Positions 45,000 through 53,200 are shown, counted from the stretch's first letter. The stretch is 64,000 nucleotides of DNA from Littorina saxatilis (GCF_037325665.1 NC_090246.1:32900286-32964285), one strand, 5' to 3'. Translations and numbers: made by a program. The notes: a model not told the origin generated them from the letters alone.

Positions 45000-45744
45000 A
45001 GAGAAAATATCTTTAGTTTGAGTGTTGTAGCAGCATAAAGGGCAGTGAGGTTGAAAGGGACAGTAAACTTGCTGTGTAATGTGTTTGCTGTTGGTTAGAT
45101 TTGAGAATTGTTTTCTCTCATGATTTCAAGAAGCAAAATGGTCAGAGGTATGTATACCTTGTGCAGTGCGGTTTTCTAACTGCACACTAAGAGGGAGGGA
45201 AGGGGAGAAATTGCAACGTTTGCAAGTAAATAAATGAATAAATAAGAGCTAGCAACAGCACATGAATGAGGAAAGGAATGAACTAATAGAAAAAATGTGT
45301 GCAAGAGGTAACCTGTCTATGCTGCTATTTGGACTGCCTTTAAAGAAAGTTTATTTCATGATAGTTCATTTTTCAATTGAAAACCTCTGTACTATTACTA
45401 TTTATGTTTATTCAATATTTGAAATCGTCAGTTATTTTTGTGTTGGTGATTAAATGAAAATTGATTATTTGAAATGTTGCTGTCATATGTCAAGAGTTTT
45501 GGAAAAAAATCTGCAGTTTTGACGTTTTCTTCCACAGCGGAGAGATGACGAGTTTTACCAGAGATCCCAAAACAGCAATTCTGTGCCATCTCTGGGTCGT
45601 TCCCACAGTGACCAGACCTCGTATCGGCACAATGGTAACGGTCACAATTACCGTGACAACCACAATCGCAACAACTCCAACGGCAGTCATCGTCCAGACT
45701 TCCACCACAGCCACAGTCAGCAAAGCTACAGCAGGCGCTATTAG
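29316..45744 (+). CDS. USP36: USP36-type ubiquitin carboxyl-terminal hydrolase, 16 coding exons, 1,251 aa
   Basis: The exons below join without a phase conflict into 1,252 codons including the stop. The N-terminus ([14 protein letters not shown]..., LASS-like [21 protein letters not shown]) resembles vertebrate USP36. The protease domain has its Cys box at about residue 141 ([11 protein letters not shown]), CxxC pairs (CMKC, CEKC), its His box at about 392 ([10 protein letters not shown]) and an Asn/Asp box at about 408 (MNDS). A 623-codon exon encodes a low-complexity linker with lysine-rich tracts ([27 protein letters not shown]). The C-terminus ([25 protein letters not shown]) matches the conserved USP36 tail. 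Known USP36 is a nucleolar deubiquitinase that stabilises ribosome-biogenesis factors; the basic tracts fit nucleolar targeting. All catalytic residues are present. Mapping is by recognition, not alignment software. Confidence 0.93.
29477..31281. other. USP36 intron 1
   Basis: A short (TG)n-(GA)n lies at 29729-29758 and an inverted-repeat element at 30008-30443. The rest is AT-rich with no feature. Confidence 0.6.
30008..30443. mobile_element. hAT-like MITE with TAGATA target duplication
   Basis: CAGACCTGTGCACA at 30008-30021 is inverted as TGTGCACAGGTCTG at 30430-30443. TAGATA flanks both ends (30002-30007 and 30444-30449). No transposase frame is present. Confidence 0.75.
31282..31388 (+). 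CDS. USP36: USP36 coding exon 2
   Basis: Acceptor CACTGTTCCAG, donor GGCG|GTAAGC. It reads [20 protein letters not shown]..., matching the LKSKYVLL segment of vertebrate USP36. Intron 2 (31389-31856) shows no feature. Confidence 0.9.
31857..32093 (+). CDS. USP36: USP36 coding exon 3: catalytic Cys box
   Basis: It encodes [15 protein letters not shown] and [20 protein letters not shown]141 is the predicted nucleophile. The acceptor is a tandem CAGCAG (31854-31859), so the exon may start at 31857 or 31860 with one Ala more or less. It ends one base into the Cys codon before GTATGT. Confidence 0.92.
32177..32336 (+). repeat. Duplicated end of USP36 exon 4 plus its donor, in intron 3
   Basis: CCTCCACAAGCTAAAGTGTGAG and the next 140 bases repeat 33714-33870 with roughly 90 percent identity by eye. 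The copy carries the last 17 or so exon bases and the 5' splice site but no acceptor. A run of about 26 G (32147-32173) lies immediately before it. Confidence 0.85.
32488..33409. mobile_element. hAT5-like element with BED-finger remnant
   Basis: CAGGCATGGGAATGG and CCATTCCCATGCCTG are perfect 15-bp inverted termini. GGAAT flanks both ends (32483-32487 and 33410-33414). On the plus strand about 32890-33010 reads [20 protein letters not shown] and on to a downstream His, resembling the BED zinc finger that begins hAT transposases. The rest of the transposase is missing. A short relative with the same ends is at 48760-49038. Confidence 0.8.
33619..33729 (+). CDS. USP36: USP36 coding exon 4
   Basis: Acceptor CTGTTCCAG, donor AAAGT|GTGAGT. 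It reads [20 protein letters not shown]... to HKLK, the FCMLC-like segment between the Cys box and IARHF in USP36. It opens by completing a Cys codon and ends one base into a Phe codon. Confidence 0.9.
33995..35298 (+). mobile_element. SINE family S2 copy A, split by a hAT-like element
   Basis: The SINE begins CCCCCCGCGGGTTAGGGGGA, contains AGCATGTCGTAAGAGGCGAC and GACGTTAAACACCAAATAAAG, and ends in (AAAG)n. AATGCATTTGTGCA flanks it (33981-33994 and 35299-35312). A hAT-like element occupies 34326-35212. The copy also has an internal 23-bp duplication of its pyrimidine-rich stretch at the insertion site. It lies in USP36 intron 4. Confidence 0.88.
34326..35212 (+). mobile_element. hAT-like element with BED-finger fragment, TATCCC duplication
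   Basis: CAGGGTTCGTACA and TGTACGAACCCTG are inverted 13-bp ends. TATCCC flanks both (34320-34325 and 35213-35218). CCTTGAAAA-type words are repeated near both ends. On the plus strand 34726-34920 reads [20 protein letters not shown]... with CFVCKK and a later His, which is a hAT-type N-terminal zinc-finger region. The remaining transposase is absent. Confidence 0.82.
35370..35469 (+). CDS. USP36: USP36 coding exon 5
   Basis: Acceptor TTCTTTCAG, donor CCAA|GTAAGT. It reads [20 protein letters not shown], the highly conserved [10 protein letters not shown] segment of USP36/USP42. Confidence 0.93.
35470..36444. other. USP36 intron 5
   Basis: Contains a CA-rich patch (36268-36282) and a block CCTCTGAAACTTTGCACACT near 35846 of dispersed-repeat type. 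No other feature. Confidence 0.5.
36445..36512 (+). CDS. USP36: USP36 coding exon 6
   Basis: A 68-nt exon, acceptor CCTTGCCAG, donor CAAG|GTATGT. It reads [20 protein letters not shown] then SQ, matching the VHQIFGGYLRS segment of the family. Confidence 0.93.
36969..37039 (+). CDS. USP36: USP36 coding exon 7: first CxxC
   Basis: Acceptor CTGTTTCAG, donor CAGG|GTACGC. It reads [20 protein letters not shown] and DIR. CMKC is the first half of the likely zinc-binding finger. Confidence 0.93.
37498..37580 (+). CDS. USP36: USP36 coding exon 8
   Basis: Acceptor TTTTGAACAG, donor GAAAA|GTGAGC. It reads [20 protein letters not shown] and DNAYKCE, containing the first Cys of the second CxxC. Confidence 0.92.
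37813..37890 (+). CDS. USP36: USP36 coding exon 9: second CxxC
   Basis: Acceptor TCTCGAACAG, donor AACAG|GTAAGG. It reads [20 protein letters not shown] then TIQLN, matching KCKKKVPASKRFTIHRTSNV of vertebrate USP36. Confidence 0.93.
38143..38233 (+). CDS. USP36: USP36 coding exon 10
   Basis: Acceptor TTTTTGCAG, donor AACAG|GTATAA. It reads [20 protein letters not shown] then [10 protein letters not shown], ending in phase 0. Confidence 0.93.
38664..38885 (+). CDS. USP36: USP36 coding exon 11: catalytic His box
   Basis: It begins [20 protein letters not shown] and includes [20 protein letters not shown], giving His392 and Asn408. The acceptor (GTGGTCAACAG) has a weak pyrimidine tract, but phase and homology fix it. 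The alternative AG at about 38609 would lead straight to a stop. Donor TCCAAG|GTAATG. Confidence 0.9.
38909..39330. repeat. Large hairpin-forming inverted repeat in USP36 intron 11, left arm interrupted
   Basis: The right arm (39199-39330) is the reverse complement of the left arm, which is split in two: 38909-38924 (perfect 16 bp with 39315-39330) and 39060-39173. The arms total about 130 bp around a loop of about 25 nt. The stretch between the two left parts (38925-39057) is an insertion with a short GTA duplication. It contains ATAGCGCTATTC...ATGACGCTTTAC, typical of a dispersed SINE-like repeat. A third partial copy of the arm lies at 39382-39430. Confidence 0.82.
39331..39963. other. Remainder of USP36 intron 11
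   Basis: A further dispersed-repeat-like piece, ACAGTCGAACCTGC...TATAAGGACCAC, lies at 39539-39690. No gene is seen. Confidence 0.5.
39964..41833 (+). CDS. USP36: USP36 coding exon 12: long disordered linker with nucleolar-type basic tracts
   Basis: 623 codons plus one base. Acceptor CCTGGTTGCAG, donor AGCCAG|GTTAGT. The exon is rich in Ser, Pro and Lys. A near-duplicate motif, FKRSSSVEP, occurs twice (about 41059-41082 and 41098-41121). Lysine-rich tracts at about 41449-41490 and 41563-41605, and RSSRKRRK near 41710-41733, resemble the nucleolar-localisation tracts of the family. The motif TPKPFQ and the N-terminal IGPTMNG lie in otherwise poorly conserved sequence. Confidence 0.92.
41884..42202. 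mobile_element. MITE with CATGGGTGTTACT ends and TAATTC duplication
   Basis: CATGGGTGTTACT at the left is inverted as AGTAACACCCATG, with one mismatch in the wider end. TAATTC flanks both ends (41878-41883 and 42203-42208). The interior has TTCCGG-rich palindromic words. It sits in USP36 intron 12. Confidence 0.75.
42427..42525 (+). CDS. USP36: Candidate alternative terminal exon of USP36 with poly(A) signal
   Basis: A strong acceptor (GTTTCTTATTTTCTGCCAG, AG at 42425-42426) would join exon 12 in phase to give Asp, Phe, then TGA (coding part 42427-42431 plus stop). Two overlapping AATAAA hexamers lie at 42499-42504 and 42503-42508, followed by T/G-rich sequence. The product would keep the protease domain and basic linker but lose exons 13-16. 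Inferred from signals alone; transcripts would decide. Confidence 0.5.
42742..42888 (+). CDS. USP36: USP36 coding exon 13
   Basis: Acceptor TATCTCTACAG, donor CAACAG|GTAAGA. It reads [20 protein letters not shown]... and [13 protein letters not shown], corresponding to the VVQELLKYSS-like region before the conserved USP36 tail. Confidence 0.88.
42889..44160. other. USP36 intron 13
   Basis: AT-rich with no recognised element. The open frames here (43055-43282 and 43404-43637) show no protein likeness. Confidence 0.5.
44161..44276 (+). CDS. USP36: USP36 coding exon 14
   Basis: Acceptor GATTTTGTAG, donor GGAAAG|GTACAG. It reads [20 protein letters not shown]... and [13 protein letters not shown], equivalent to LTWDGK...DDWDEEFDRGK of vertebrate USP36. 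Confidence 0.9.
44785..44871 (+). CDS. USP36: USP36 coding exon 15
   Basis: Acceptor ACTGTTGAAG, donor GATAGG|GTGACT. It reads [20 protein letters not shown] then QQNHKNQDR, matching the KKIKKFKREK...NAFQK tail. 29 codons in phase 0. Confidence 0.88.
44900..44998. repeat. (GT)n/(GA)n microsatellite in USP36 intron 15
   Basis: About 90 bp of TGTGTG with GTGAG interruptions. A similar GTGA-rich patch lies at 44316-44535 in intron 14. The rest of intron 15 to 45537 is featureless. Confidence 0.85.
45538..45744 (+). CDS. USP36: USP36 coding exon 16 (terminal)
   Basis: Acceptor TTTTCTTCCACAG. It reads [20 protein letters not shown]... then an Asn/His/Ser-rich stretch ending QSYSRRY and TAG (45742-45744). 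A terminal Tyr-Arg-Arg-like end also closes vertebrate USP36 (SYRR). Confidence 0.88.
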   Translation, partial: RRDDEFYQRSQNSNSVPSLGRSHSDQTSYRHNGNGHNYRDNHNRNNSNGSHRPDFHHSHSQQSYSRRY

Positions 45745-46354
45745 CAAGAACTATCAGAAAGTTGTGGCGTGTTGACATCTACTTGAACATCTGAATTTAG
45801 TGTGTAAAATGACCTCTTCCTTTAGTCAGAGGAATTGTGTAATGTTATGACAAAGGGCTGCACACTGTTGTTTTAATTTGTATCGGTTTGTGCGCATACA
45901 ATTTCTGTCAGTATGTTTGCGGATACATTTTCTGTTGTTATTTTCCTGTCACTGTCGGATTGATGAATGACTTGCCTGTCAGCATGAGTTTTTTTTTTAT
46001 TTGTTTACTTTCGCTAATTTTCTTTTATTTTATTTTTGTGCCTGGAAAGCATGGAGCTATTCTTTTTCATACATTTGCGTACATTTTTTAAACACGCGCA
46101 TGTTAAGTTTGCTTGTACAGTTGACGTTTTGTGTGACCCTGGTGATACTTTTTGTAAAGAGTTTATGTCTTTCCATAATTTCACTGAAGCAGTAGCCAGT
46201 CATTCCCTCTTTTCTTTTCTATTCAAGTTTCATGCCTGTTTCAGTGGTGATAAGAACTAGACGTTTTAATTTGTCATCAGGCATTCTGGGATCACCTGAG
46301 TAATCAGTGAGTCATAAAAATAAGCAGTGTTTGTCTGCATGGACAGCCATTTTT
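45745..46354 (+). other. Start of the presumed USP36 3' UTR
   Basis: T-rich sequence typical of a 3' UTR, without gene content. The real 3' end cannot be fixed. A canonical AATAAA with T/G-rich downstream sequence lies at 53622-53627, which would imply a UTR of almost 8 kb with the repeats below inside it. Confidence 0.4.
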
Positions 46355-47149
46355 GACTCACATGCGAAGCAAAAGTGAGTCTATGTACTCACCCGAGTCG
46401 TCCCGGCGTCCGTCCCGGCGTCCGTCCGTCCGGAAAACTTTAACGTTGGATATTTCTTGGACACTATTCAGTCTATCAGTACCAAATTTGGCAAGATGGT
46501 GTATGATGACAAGGCCCCAAAAAACATACATAGCATCTTGACCTTGCTTCAAGGTCAAGGTCGCAGGGGCCATAAATGTTGTCTAAAAAACAGCTATTTT
46601 TCCCATTTTTCCCATTTTCTCTGAAGTTTTTGAGATTTAATACCTCACCTATATATGATATATAGGGCAAAGTAAGCCCCATCTTTTGATACCAGTTTGG
46701 TTTACCTTGCTTCAAGGTCAAGGTCACGGGAGCTCTTCAAAGTTGGATTGTATACATATTTTGAAGTGACCTTGACCCTGAACTATGGAAGATAACTGTT
46801 CCAAACTTAAAAATTATGTGGGGCACATGTTATGCTTTCATCATGAGACACATTTGGTCACATATGATCAAGGTCAAGGTCACTTTGACCCTTATGAAAT
46901 GTGACCAAAATAAGGTAGTGAACCACTAAAAGTGACCATATCTCATGGTAGAAAGAGCCAATAAGCACCATTGTACTTCCTATGTCTTGAATTAACAGCT
47001 TTGTGTTGCATGACCTTGGATGACCTTGACCTTGGGTCAAGGTCACATGTATTTTGGTAGGAAAAATGTGTAAAGCAGTTCTTAGTGTATGATGTCATTG
47101 CTAGGTTTAGCTGAAGGTCAAGGTCATGTCAAGGTCAAGCATGTGAGTC
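46355..47149. mobile_element. MITE-like repeat with ten TCAAGGTCA sites
   Basis: GACTCACATGC at 46355-46365 is inverted as GCATGTGAGTC at 47139-47149. A (CGTCC)n-like patch lies near 46395-46430. TCAAGGTCA or its reverse complement occurs exactly at 46549, 46712, 46718, 46767, 46868, 46874, 47021, 47037, 47118 and 47129. This is the classic extended half-site bound by FTZ-F1/SF-1 and ERR nuclear receptors. No coding capacity is seen. Binding is inference. Confidence 0.7.
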
Positions 47150-47756
47150 GTATGGGCTTTGCCCTTCTTGTTATTTATTTTTTTATTTTAAAGTGAAAGC
47201 CTTTGTCTGAAAAAGTGCCAATCTTTGCCAGCCTTTCCAGTGTTTATATGGTCAGTTCATGACAGTCTTCTAAATGAAAACGTTTTTTTTACAAGATTAC
47301 AAACAATCATATTAGTTGGGTTTTTTGAATCAATATTTTCTTGTTGTTTAGGCTTTTCTTTTGTAGTTCTTGATTTTGTTTGGTCCATTTCTTAATTTTG
47401 GATTGAATTCCCAATCATTTAGGTTTGTTAAAAAAAGGAATAATTTGTAGAATAATGAACTTGTTTATTCATTGATTTGGTTGCAAACATTGAAAATTGA
47501 AAATTGCATGTACTTCTCCAACTTTTTATAGCCCCTTTGGCAAAACTCTTTTTCTAAACAACGAAGTGACTGTGGTAAGATGAACAAAGTTAAAAAACAA
47601 AGGAATACTGTACTCACCAATACAAGAACGAGACAAGACGGTACGAATTTTCGCTTATGGAAGCTTCATCAGGAAAAACAAGAACACAAAAGACAACAAA
47701 AAGCAGACGCAACACGGAACGAACAAGGTTTGAAAAAAACCAAACTCTTTTTGTTT
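47150..47756. other. Noncoding DNA downstream of USP36
   Basis: AT-rich with no recognised feature. The frame at 47580-47783 is Lys/Arg/Gln-rich but matches nothing I know. Confidence 0.5.
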
Positions 47757-47826
47757 ACAATACAATACAATACAATACAATAACTTTATTAATCTCTAAA
47801 AGAGAAATTGCATTGCTGAGCTTTTG
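47757..47826 (-). mobile_element. 3' end of a LINE with (TTGTA)n tail
   Basis: On the minus strand GCAATTTCTCTTTTAGAGAT leads to TTAATAAAG and a (TATTG)n tail, the usual form of CR1/L2-type 3' ends. Only the terminal 3' part is recognisable. Confidence 0.5.
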
Positions 47827-48467
47827 TGTTAATTAAGGGCATTATCTTCCTCAGGCTCATATTTTAGGTAATTCTGCTCTTTTCTAAAGCTTTTAGAGTT
47901 TTTACATTTGGTCAACTTTTGACAATGTTTTCAGATAGACTGAATGGAGATGATGGTTAGGGTGTCTGTGTGTGTGTGGATCTAGAGAAATGTTGAGAAA
48001 ACTACCAAACAGATCTTTATGAAAGATGTGTGTGTGTGTGTTCCCCACTTTCCTCCCCTCATCCATTTTGTCTTGTACCTCATCATCCCACTCCGATCCC
48101 GCAGTGGGGCACTGCGGTTATGAAATTAAAGGCCCCTCCTGTTTTTGGAACCGCAGGAGCTTTCTAGTTTGCTGTTAGGTAGATTTTTGGTTCCTCTTTC
48201 CTGTCATGCTCTCTTTTTCTTCATGAATTCTTTTCCTTTTTCTGCCTTCTTGCTCATTCACCTGTATTTTTTCCAAAAATCTCTTCTCTTGCCGCTTGTC
48301 TCGCGATTCATGTATAGTTTAATCTGTTAGTGTTCTGATGTAAGTCCAGCAGTAGATAGGTTAAGCCTATTTTAACACACTGGAAACTGGTAATCTTCCA
48401 GTAGGTATTAATTTAGTTTTACTAAAGCCTGCTGGGACACAAGTAATGGGTTAGTGCATTTGTAAAC

Positions 48468-48676
48468 AGGAATCGCTTGACAAGTGGCCCCCTTCATCCC
48501 CCCCTTCCTCGTCCTGATATGGCTCTGCGTAGTCGGCTGGACGTTAAGCAACAAATAAACAAACAAACAAACAGGAATCGCTTGACAAGTGGCCCCCTTC
48601 ATCCCCCCCTTCCTCGTCCTGATATGGCTCTGCGTAGTCGGCTGGACGTTAAGCAACAAATAAACAAACAAACAAA
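48468..48676 (+). repeat. Two tandem SINE tails (about 101-bp unit)
   Basis: AGGAATCGCTTGACAAGTGG...GACGTTAAGCAACAAATAAAC occurs twice in succession with almost no difference. The 3' part matches the end of the SINE at 61176-61484 (CTGATATGGC...GCGTTAAGCAAAC). Confidence 0.85.
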
Positions 48677-48759
48677 TCCCACTCCGACTTCAAAGAATCC
48701 AGTCTTTTTCTTAAGCCTGTGTAATGTAGATTCTTTTAAATTCTGATTTACTCCATGGG

Positions 48760-49038
48760 CAGGCATGGGAATTGTCCGCGAAATCACGGATTTCTGCGAA
48801 AGGAAATTACGTTTCAGCGAATAAACAAAATTGTACGTGGCAAAAAAAGGTAAATTAAATTTTATATATACTATTGTCTCTCTATCCATTATTTGCTTAT
48901 ACGAGGTCTATCAAAATATTGGTCTAAAATGCTAAAATTCGTTTTCCTTCGTGGTCCCCCGAACGGGGCTCTGCCTGGGCGGTCCCTGGACCTCGGCCTA
49001 TTTTCAGAGTTTTTACTATTTTGGAATTCCCATGCCTG
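48760..49038. mobile_element. Short hAT5-like MITE, relative of 32488-33409
   Basis: CAGGCATGGGAATT at the left and AATTCCCATGCCTG at the right are inverted ends. ATGGG flanks both (48755-48759 and 49039-49043). It keeps TCCGCG-type sequence next to the left end, as in the longer relative, but no zinc-finger remnant. Confidence 0.78.
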
Positions 49039-49258
49039 ATGGGGCATTTCTGCGTCCAGTATGGTATACGTTATGATAATCTGTAGACAGGAAATGTACT
49101 AATTTGCAACGTGCTGTTTCTCCTTTTGCTTTTGTTTGTTTGGGTCAGTTTTCTTGTTGTTTTTGTGTGAGAGAGGTAGACTGTTGATTTGTGTAAATAT
49201 AGATGTATCGTTTGTCACGAAATGTTCTCTAAGTAAGTCGTGTCATGTACAGCATTAC

Positions 49259-49643
49259 GCCCCCCGCGGGTTAGGGGGAAGAATTTACCCGATGCTCCCC
49301 AGCATGTCGTAAGAGGCGACTAACGGATTCTGTTTCTCCTTTTACCCTTGTTAAGTGTTTCTTGTATAGAATATAGTCCATTTTTGTAAAGATTTTAGTC
49401 AAGCAGTATGTAAGAAATGTGAAGTCCTTTGTACTGGAAACTTGCATTCTCCCAGTAAGGTAATATATTGTACTACGTTGCAAGCCCCTGGAGCAAATTT
49501 TTGATTAGTGCTTTTGTGAACAAGAAACAATTGACAAGTGGCTCTATCCCCTCTCCCCCCTTTCCCCGTCGCGATATAACCTTGAACGGTTGAAAACGAC
49601 GTTAAACACCAAATAAAGAAAGAAACACCAAATAAAGAATAAA
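49259..49643 (+). mobile_element. SINE family S2 copy B
   Basis: Full length from CCCCCCGCGGGTTAGGGGGA to the AAAG-rich tail. GTACAGCATTAC flanks both ends (49247-49258 and 49644-49655). Confidence 0.88.
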
Positions 49644-49655
49644 GTACAGCATTAC

Positions 49656-50543
49656 AGACTGTATATCAATTGTACAGATAATCGGTGAGATTATGCTGTA
49701 GAAATGCTGTCTGTGTAATTTATGATTTGTATATTGAGCAGTTGTCACTGTTGGATGAAAGCAGACTTTTTCTTGGGTGCATACTTCGTGTGCATGAAAT
49801 CATGGTGGCATTGAGAAATTTGCATCTGAGGATGTGTGGAAACGTTGAATTACATGTTGAATCAGAGCACTTGGTATTTTGTACCACACAAGAAGACTCT
49901 TTGCTTGATGTGAACTTTTATAACTTGCAAACTTTTTTTACAGCTGCAATCAGACTGGCAGGATTTTGTTAAAAGATAATGAAGGGGGGGGGGATATTGA
50001 TCGAAGACCGGGAGAAATTCATGAACAAATTATTGTGCCTAAACTCATTCCACTTTCATGGGGATTACGTTGATTCCTTGCAGTGGTTTGTGTTAGTGCT
50101 AATTCATTTGACAAAAATGGACTTGAATTTTAAATTCAAATTACTTGATTGGACAGAGTTCCAGAATAAAGCAGCAGTGCTCAGGTATGCAGATGCAGCA
50201 TTTTTGTTATCACTAATTCCTCTCTTTCCTCTTAAAATGTTTGGGGTCCATTGCAGCATAAAAGAGTAATGCAAAAATGTGTTGTCTGAGATTTCTTTCT
50301 CATGGATTTGATTATACATCAATGGAAACTTACTTGGTTATCACTATTTTATGTCTGTTTGACTTGGCTGTGTGATTAACTTATATTTCTTCTTGTATAT
50401 TCTCTTCTCTGTTCAGACACCTTATATATATTTATTTGACTTTTGTCTTGAAAGGCCTGTTTTAAGAAGCAGACACCATGAACTTGTCACGTGTTATATA
50501 TGCTGAGTGGAATCTTGTTATAAAAATATGATACTGCAGAAAC

Positions 50544-50603
<60 letters not shown>

Positions 50604-51339
50604 TAGTTCTGTATCCTTGTCTACATCTGTTTTTGAGAAACTTCTAGTTTTGTCAATGGCCAGAACAACAACGCTGAGAAGTGAAAAGGCTAAAAGCATA
50701 AAAACGCTTTGCAAGATGCTCTTGTACTTCCCATTTTTAAGTCGTTGTGGTACTTATTTGAAATCATCCAAGGGGCTGAATTACATCTGATTATTATCAT
50801 CCCTATCATTGTAATTAATATAAATTTGTAATATTAATTGCTGTTTTAGTTTCACTTTGGGTGTAGGGTGTCCATGCTGAGACAGTTGTAATAGCATTAT
50901 TTCCCTTCCTGATTTGTTGAAGTAATATTATAAAGTTACTCTCACTTGATGTTGCTTGCTGACATAACCAATGCTGAAAAAATCTTTGATCTTGAAGCGA
51001 TGTCTTGTGTAAACTAATACGTTATTGTTAACTCCCTTGTTAACAGTTGGATCTTGTGAAGGCTGTATATTGTTAACTTAATTCCCTTTTCTTGTGTATG
51101 GAAGTATTATGTAGATTGTTTGCTGTTGAATGAGTATACTTTTTTTGTTAGGTTCTTTTTTAAAGTTTACAAGAAACTGTTAGCCTGAACTTAATTTAAA
51201 AGGCATTTATCAGAGGTTTCTTAATAACCAACCATAAAATCGTTCTGACAGGGGAAAGAATTGACAAGCACTGTGCACTGAAACATGTTCACAGCATTGT
51301 CATAACACAAAACAAGGGCATTTCTTCTTTTCTCTTTTA

Positions 51340-51341
<2 letters not shown>
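49656..51341. other. AT-rich noncoding DNA with one (GT)n tract
   Basis: (GT)n at 50545-50601. The sequence looks like 3' UTR or intergenic DNA. Open frames of 70-96 codons here have no protein likeness. Confidence 0.5.

Positions 51342-51376
<35 letters not shown>
51342..51376. repeat. (CT)n microsatellite flanking the second LINE copy
   Basis: About 17 CT units directly before the truncated LINE. CT repeats continue on its far side at 51483-51490. Confidence 0.88.
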
Positions 51377-51381
<5 letters not shown>

Positions 51382-51482
51382 ATATGTGATTAGATTAGTC
51401 CCCTCTCTGGGCGAGGGCTGGTTGAAAAAAAGCTTGTTGTATTGCTTATGCCACAACCCTCGAAAAATAAAATTTGATTTGA
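51377..51482 (+). mobile_element. Second 5'-truncated LINE copy inside a (CT)n tract
   Basis: GATTAGATTAGTCCCCTCTC through GCCACAACCCTCGAAAAATA and TTTGATTTGA matches the 3' UTR and tail of 25831-26518 in all but a few bases. (CT)n is on its left and TCTCTCTC on its right, the same arrangement as the first copy. Confidence 0.85.
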
Positions 51483-51490
51483 TCTCTCTC

Positions 51491-52089
51491 ACCTTGTAGT
51501 CATTTTATAACATAAAAATGACAGGCTTGCAATTCAGTGTCCAAAAACCAATTGCTGATGTGCCTGCAGGATTGAAATTGTCATGTGAAAAGTAACGTAA
51601 GCATGCTTAAAAATACAGGAAAATCTTAATAATGGACAAGAATTATAGTTTTACAAGAACTACAATTTGACAACCTTTGAGATGTTGTGTGTGTGTGTGT
51701 GTGTTTAGGAAGTAAGAAGAATGAATGCAGTATTTAATCTTGTTACCAGTATTGTCTCTGTGCCTAAATCCTCTTTGATGATAGACAAGTGACTTATCGT
51801 GTGATTATGTCCATGCTACAGAAAATACTTCAGTGTTATTTTACCTGGGCACACTGAAAACCCTGGGCTATGTGTAATCATGAAACTTGTGAAGATGAAT
51901 GTGGAATGAAAGTGTATACCACCGACACTTTGACATGTAATATTTTAAAGTTTATGAAGACTTGTGAAACTCCCAGTGAAATGTGAGGTTGGATGGTGCA
52001 GTGGTTAATATTTAAAGGCACAGAAAGCCTCCCGTAAACCATCACAGATACTGTCAGGCTTTTACACACAGTACAAACACCCTTTCGTT
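51491..52089. other. Noncoding DNA between repeats
   Basis: AT-rich; a short (GT)n at 51688-51703. No gene recognised. Confidence 0.5.
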
Positions 52090-52559
52090 ACCCCTCGCGG
52101 GTTAGGGGGAAGAATTGACCCGATGCTCCCCAGCATGTCGTAAGAGGCGACTAACGGATTCTGTTTCTCCTTTTACCCTTGTTAAGTGTTTCTTGCACAT
52201 ATTTGGTGCCCAGGGCTGAGGTGAACGAGAAAGTTACCACCCAAACGGGAGCCACCCGCAGTGTTGGATTGGTTGAAATTGAGATTTGTTGAGTGTTTCT
52301 TGTATAGAATATAGTCAATGTTTGTAAAGATTTTAGTCAAGCAGTATGTAAGAAATGTTAAGTCCTTTGTACTGGAAACTTGCATTCTCCCAGTAAGGTC
52401 ATATATTGTACTACGTTGCAAGCCCCTGGAGCAATTTTTTTGATTAGTGCTTTTGTGAACAAGAAACAATTAACAAGTGGCTCTATCCCATCTCCCCCCT
52501 TTCCCCGTCGCGATATAACCTTCGTGGTTGAAAACGACGTTAAACACCAAATAAAGAAA
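52090..52559 (+). mobile_element. SINE family S2 copy C with an internal insertion
   Basis: Begins CCCCTCGCGGGTTAGGGGGA. About 100 bp of foreign sequence near 52196-52295 is bounded by near-identical 17-mers (TTGTTAAGTGTTTCTTG and TTGTTGAGTGTTTCTTG), like a target duplication. The SINE then continues to CACCAAATAAAGAAAG. No clear outer target duplication is seen. Confidence 0.8.
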
Positions 52560-52835
52560 GCCCTGGATACCAACACTAGCAACAGTGAAAGGCTGGTGAC
52601 AGAGCTACAGTGAGTAGCGTCAGTGACACTGCATAGTGTGCAAAACAGCTATAAATTTGTCGAGCGTGCGTTACCATCCAATGTTGGCCTTCAAAATGTG
52701 TGATCACAAAATGCCACAACATGTGAATATATTTATAGACAGGAGTGTGTGCAAGAGTAAAGAGGCCAGACAACAAAAATGCTTGCTTGAATTAGACTTC
52801 TGATGTGTTGTAGAACACCAAAGCAGATTTTTGGT

Positions 52836-53200
52836 ACCCCCTGCGGGTTAGGGGGAAGAATTTACCCGATGCTCCCCAGCATGTCGTAAGAGGCGACTAA
52901 CGGATTCTGTTTCTCCTTTTACCCTTGTCAAGTGTTTCTTGTATAGAATATAGTCAATTTTTGTAAAGATTTTAGTCAAGCAGTATGTAAGAAATGTGAA
53001 GTCCTTTGTACTGGAAACTTGCATTCTCCCAGTAAGGTCATATATTGTACTACGTTGCAAGCCCCTGGAGCAAATTTTTGATTAGTGCTTTTGTGAATAA
53101 GAAGCAATTAACAAGTGGCTCTATCCCATCTCCCCCCTTTCCCCGTCGCGATATAACCTTGAACGGTTGAAAACGACGTTAAACACCAAATAAAGAAAAG
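52836..53200 (+). mobile_element. SINE family S2 copy D
   Basis: Full length with an AAAG-rich tail. AAAGCAGATTTTTGGT flanks both ends (52820-52835 and 53201-53216), a 16-bp target duplication. Confidence 0.88.

Noticed and set aside
48468-48676. Possible CRISPR-like direct repeats
   Set aside because: Only two long, adjacent, near-identical units with SINE tail sequence, and an animal genome context.
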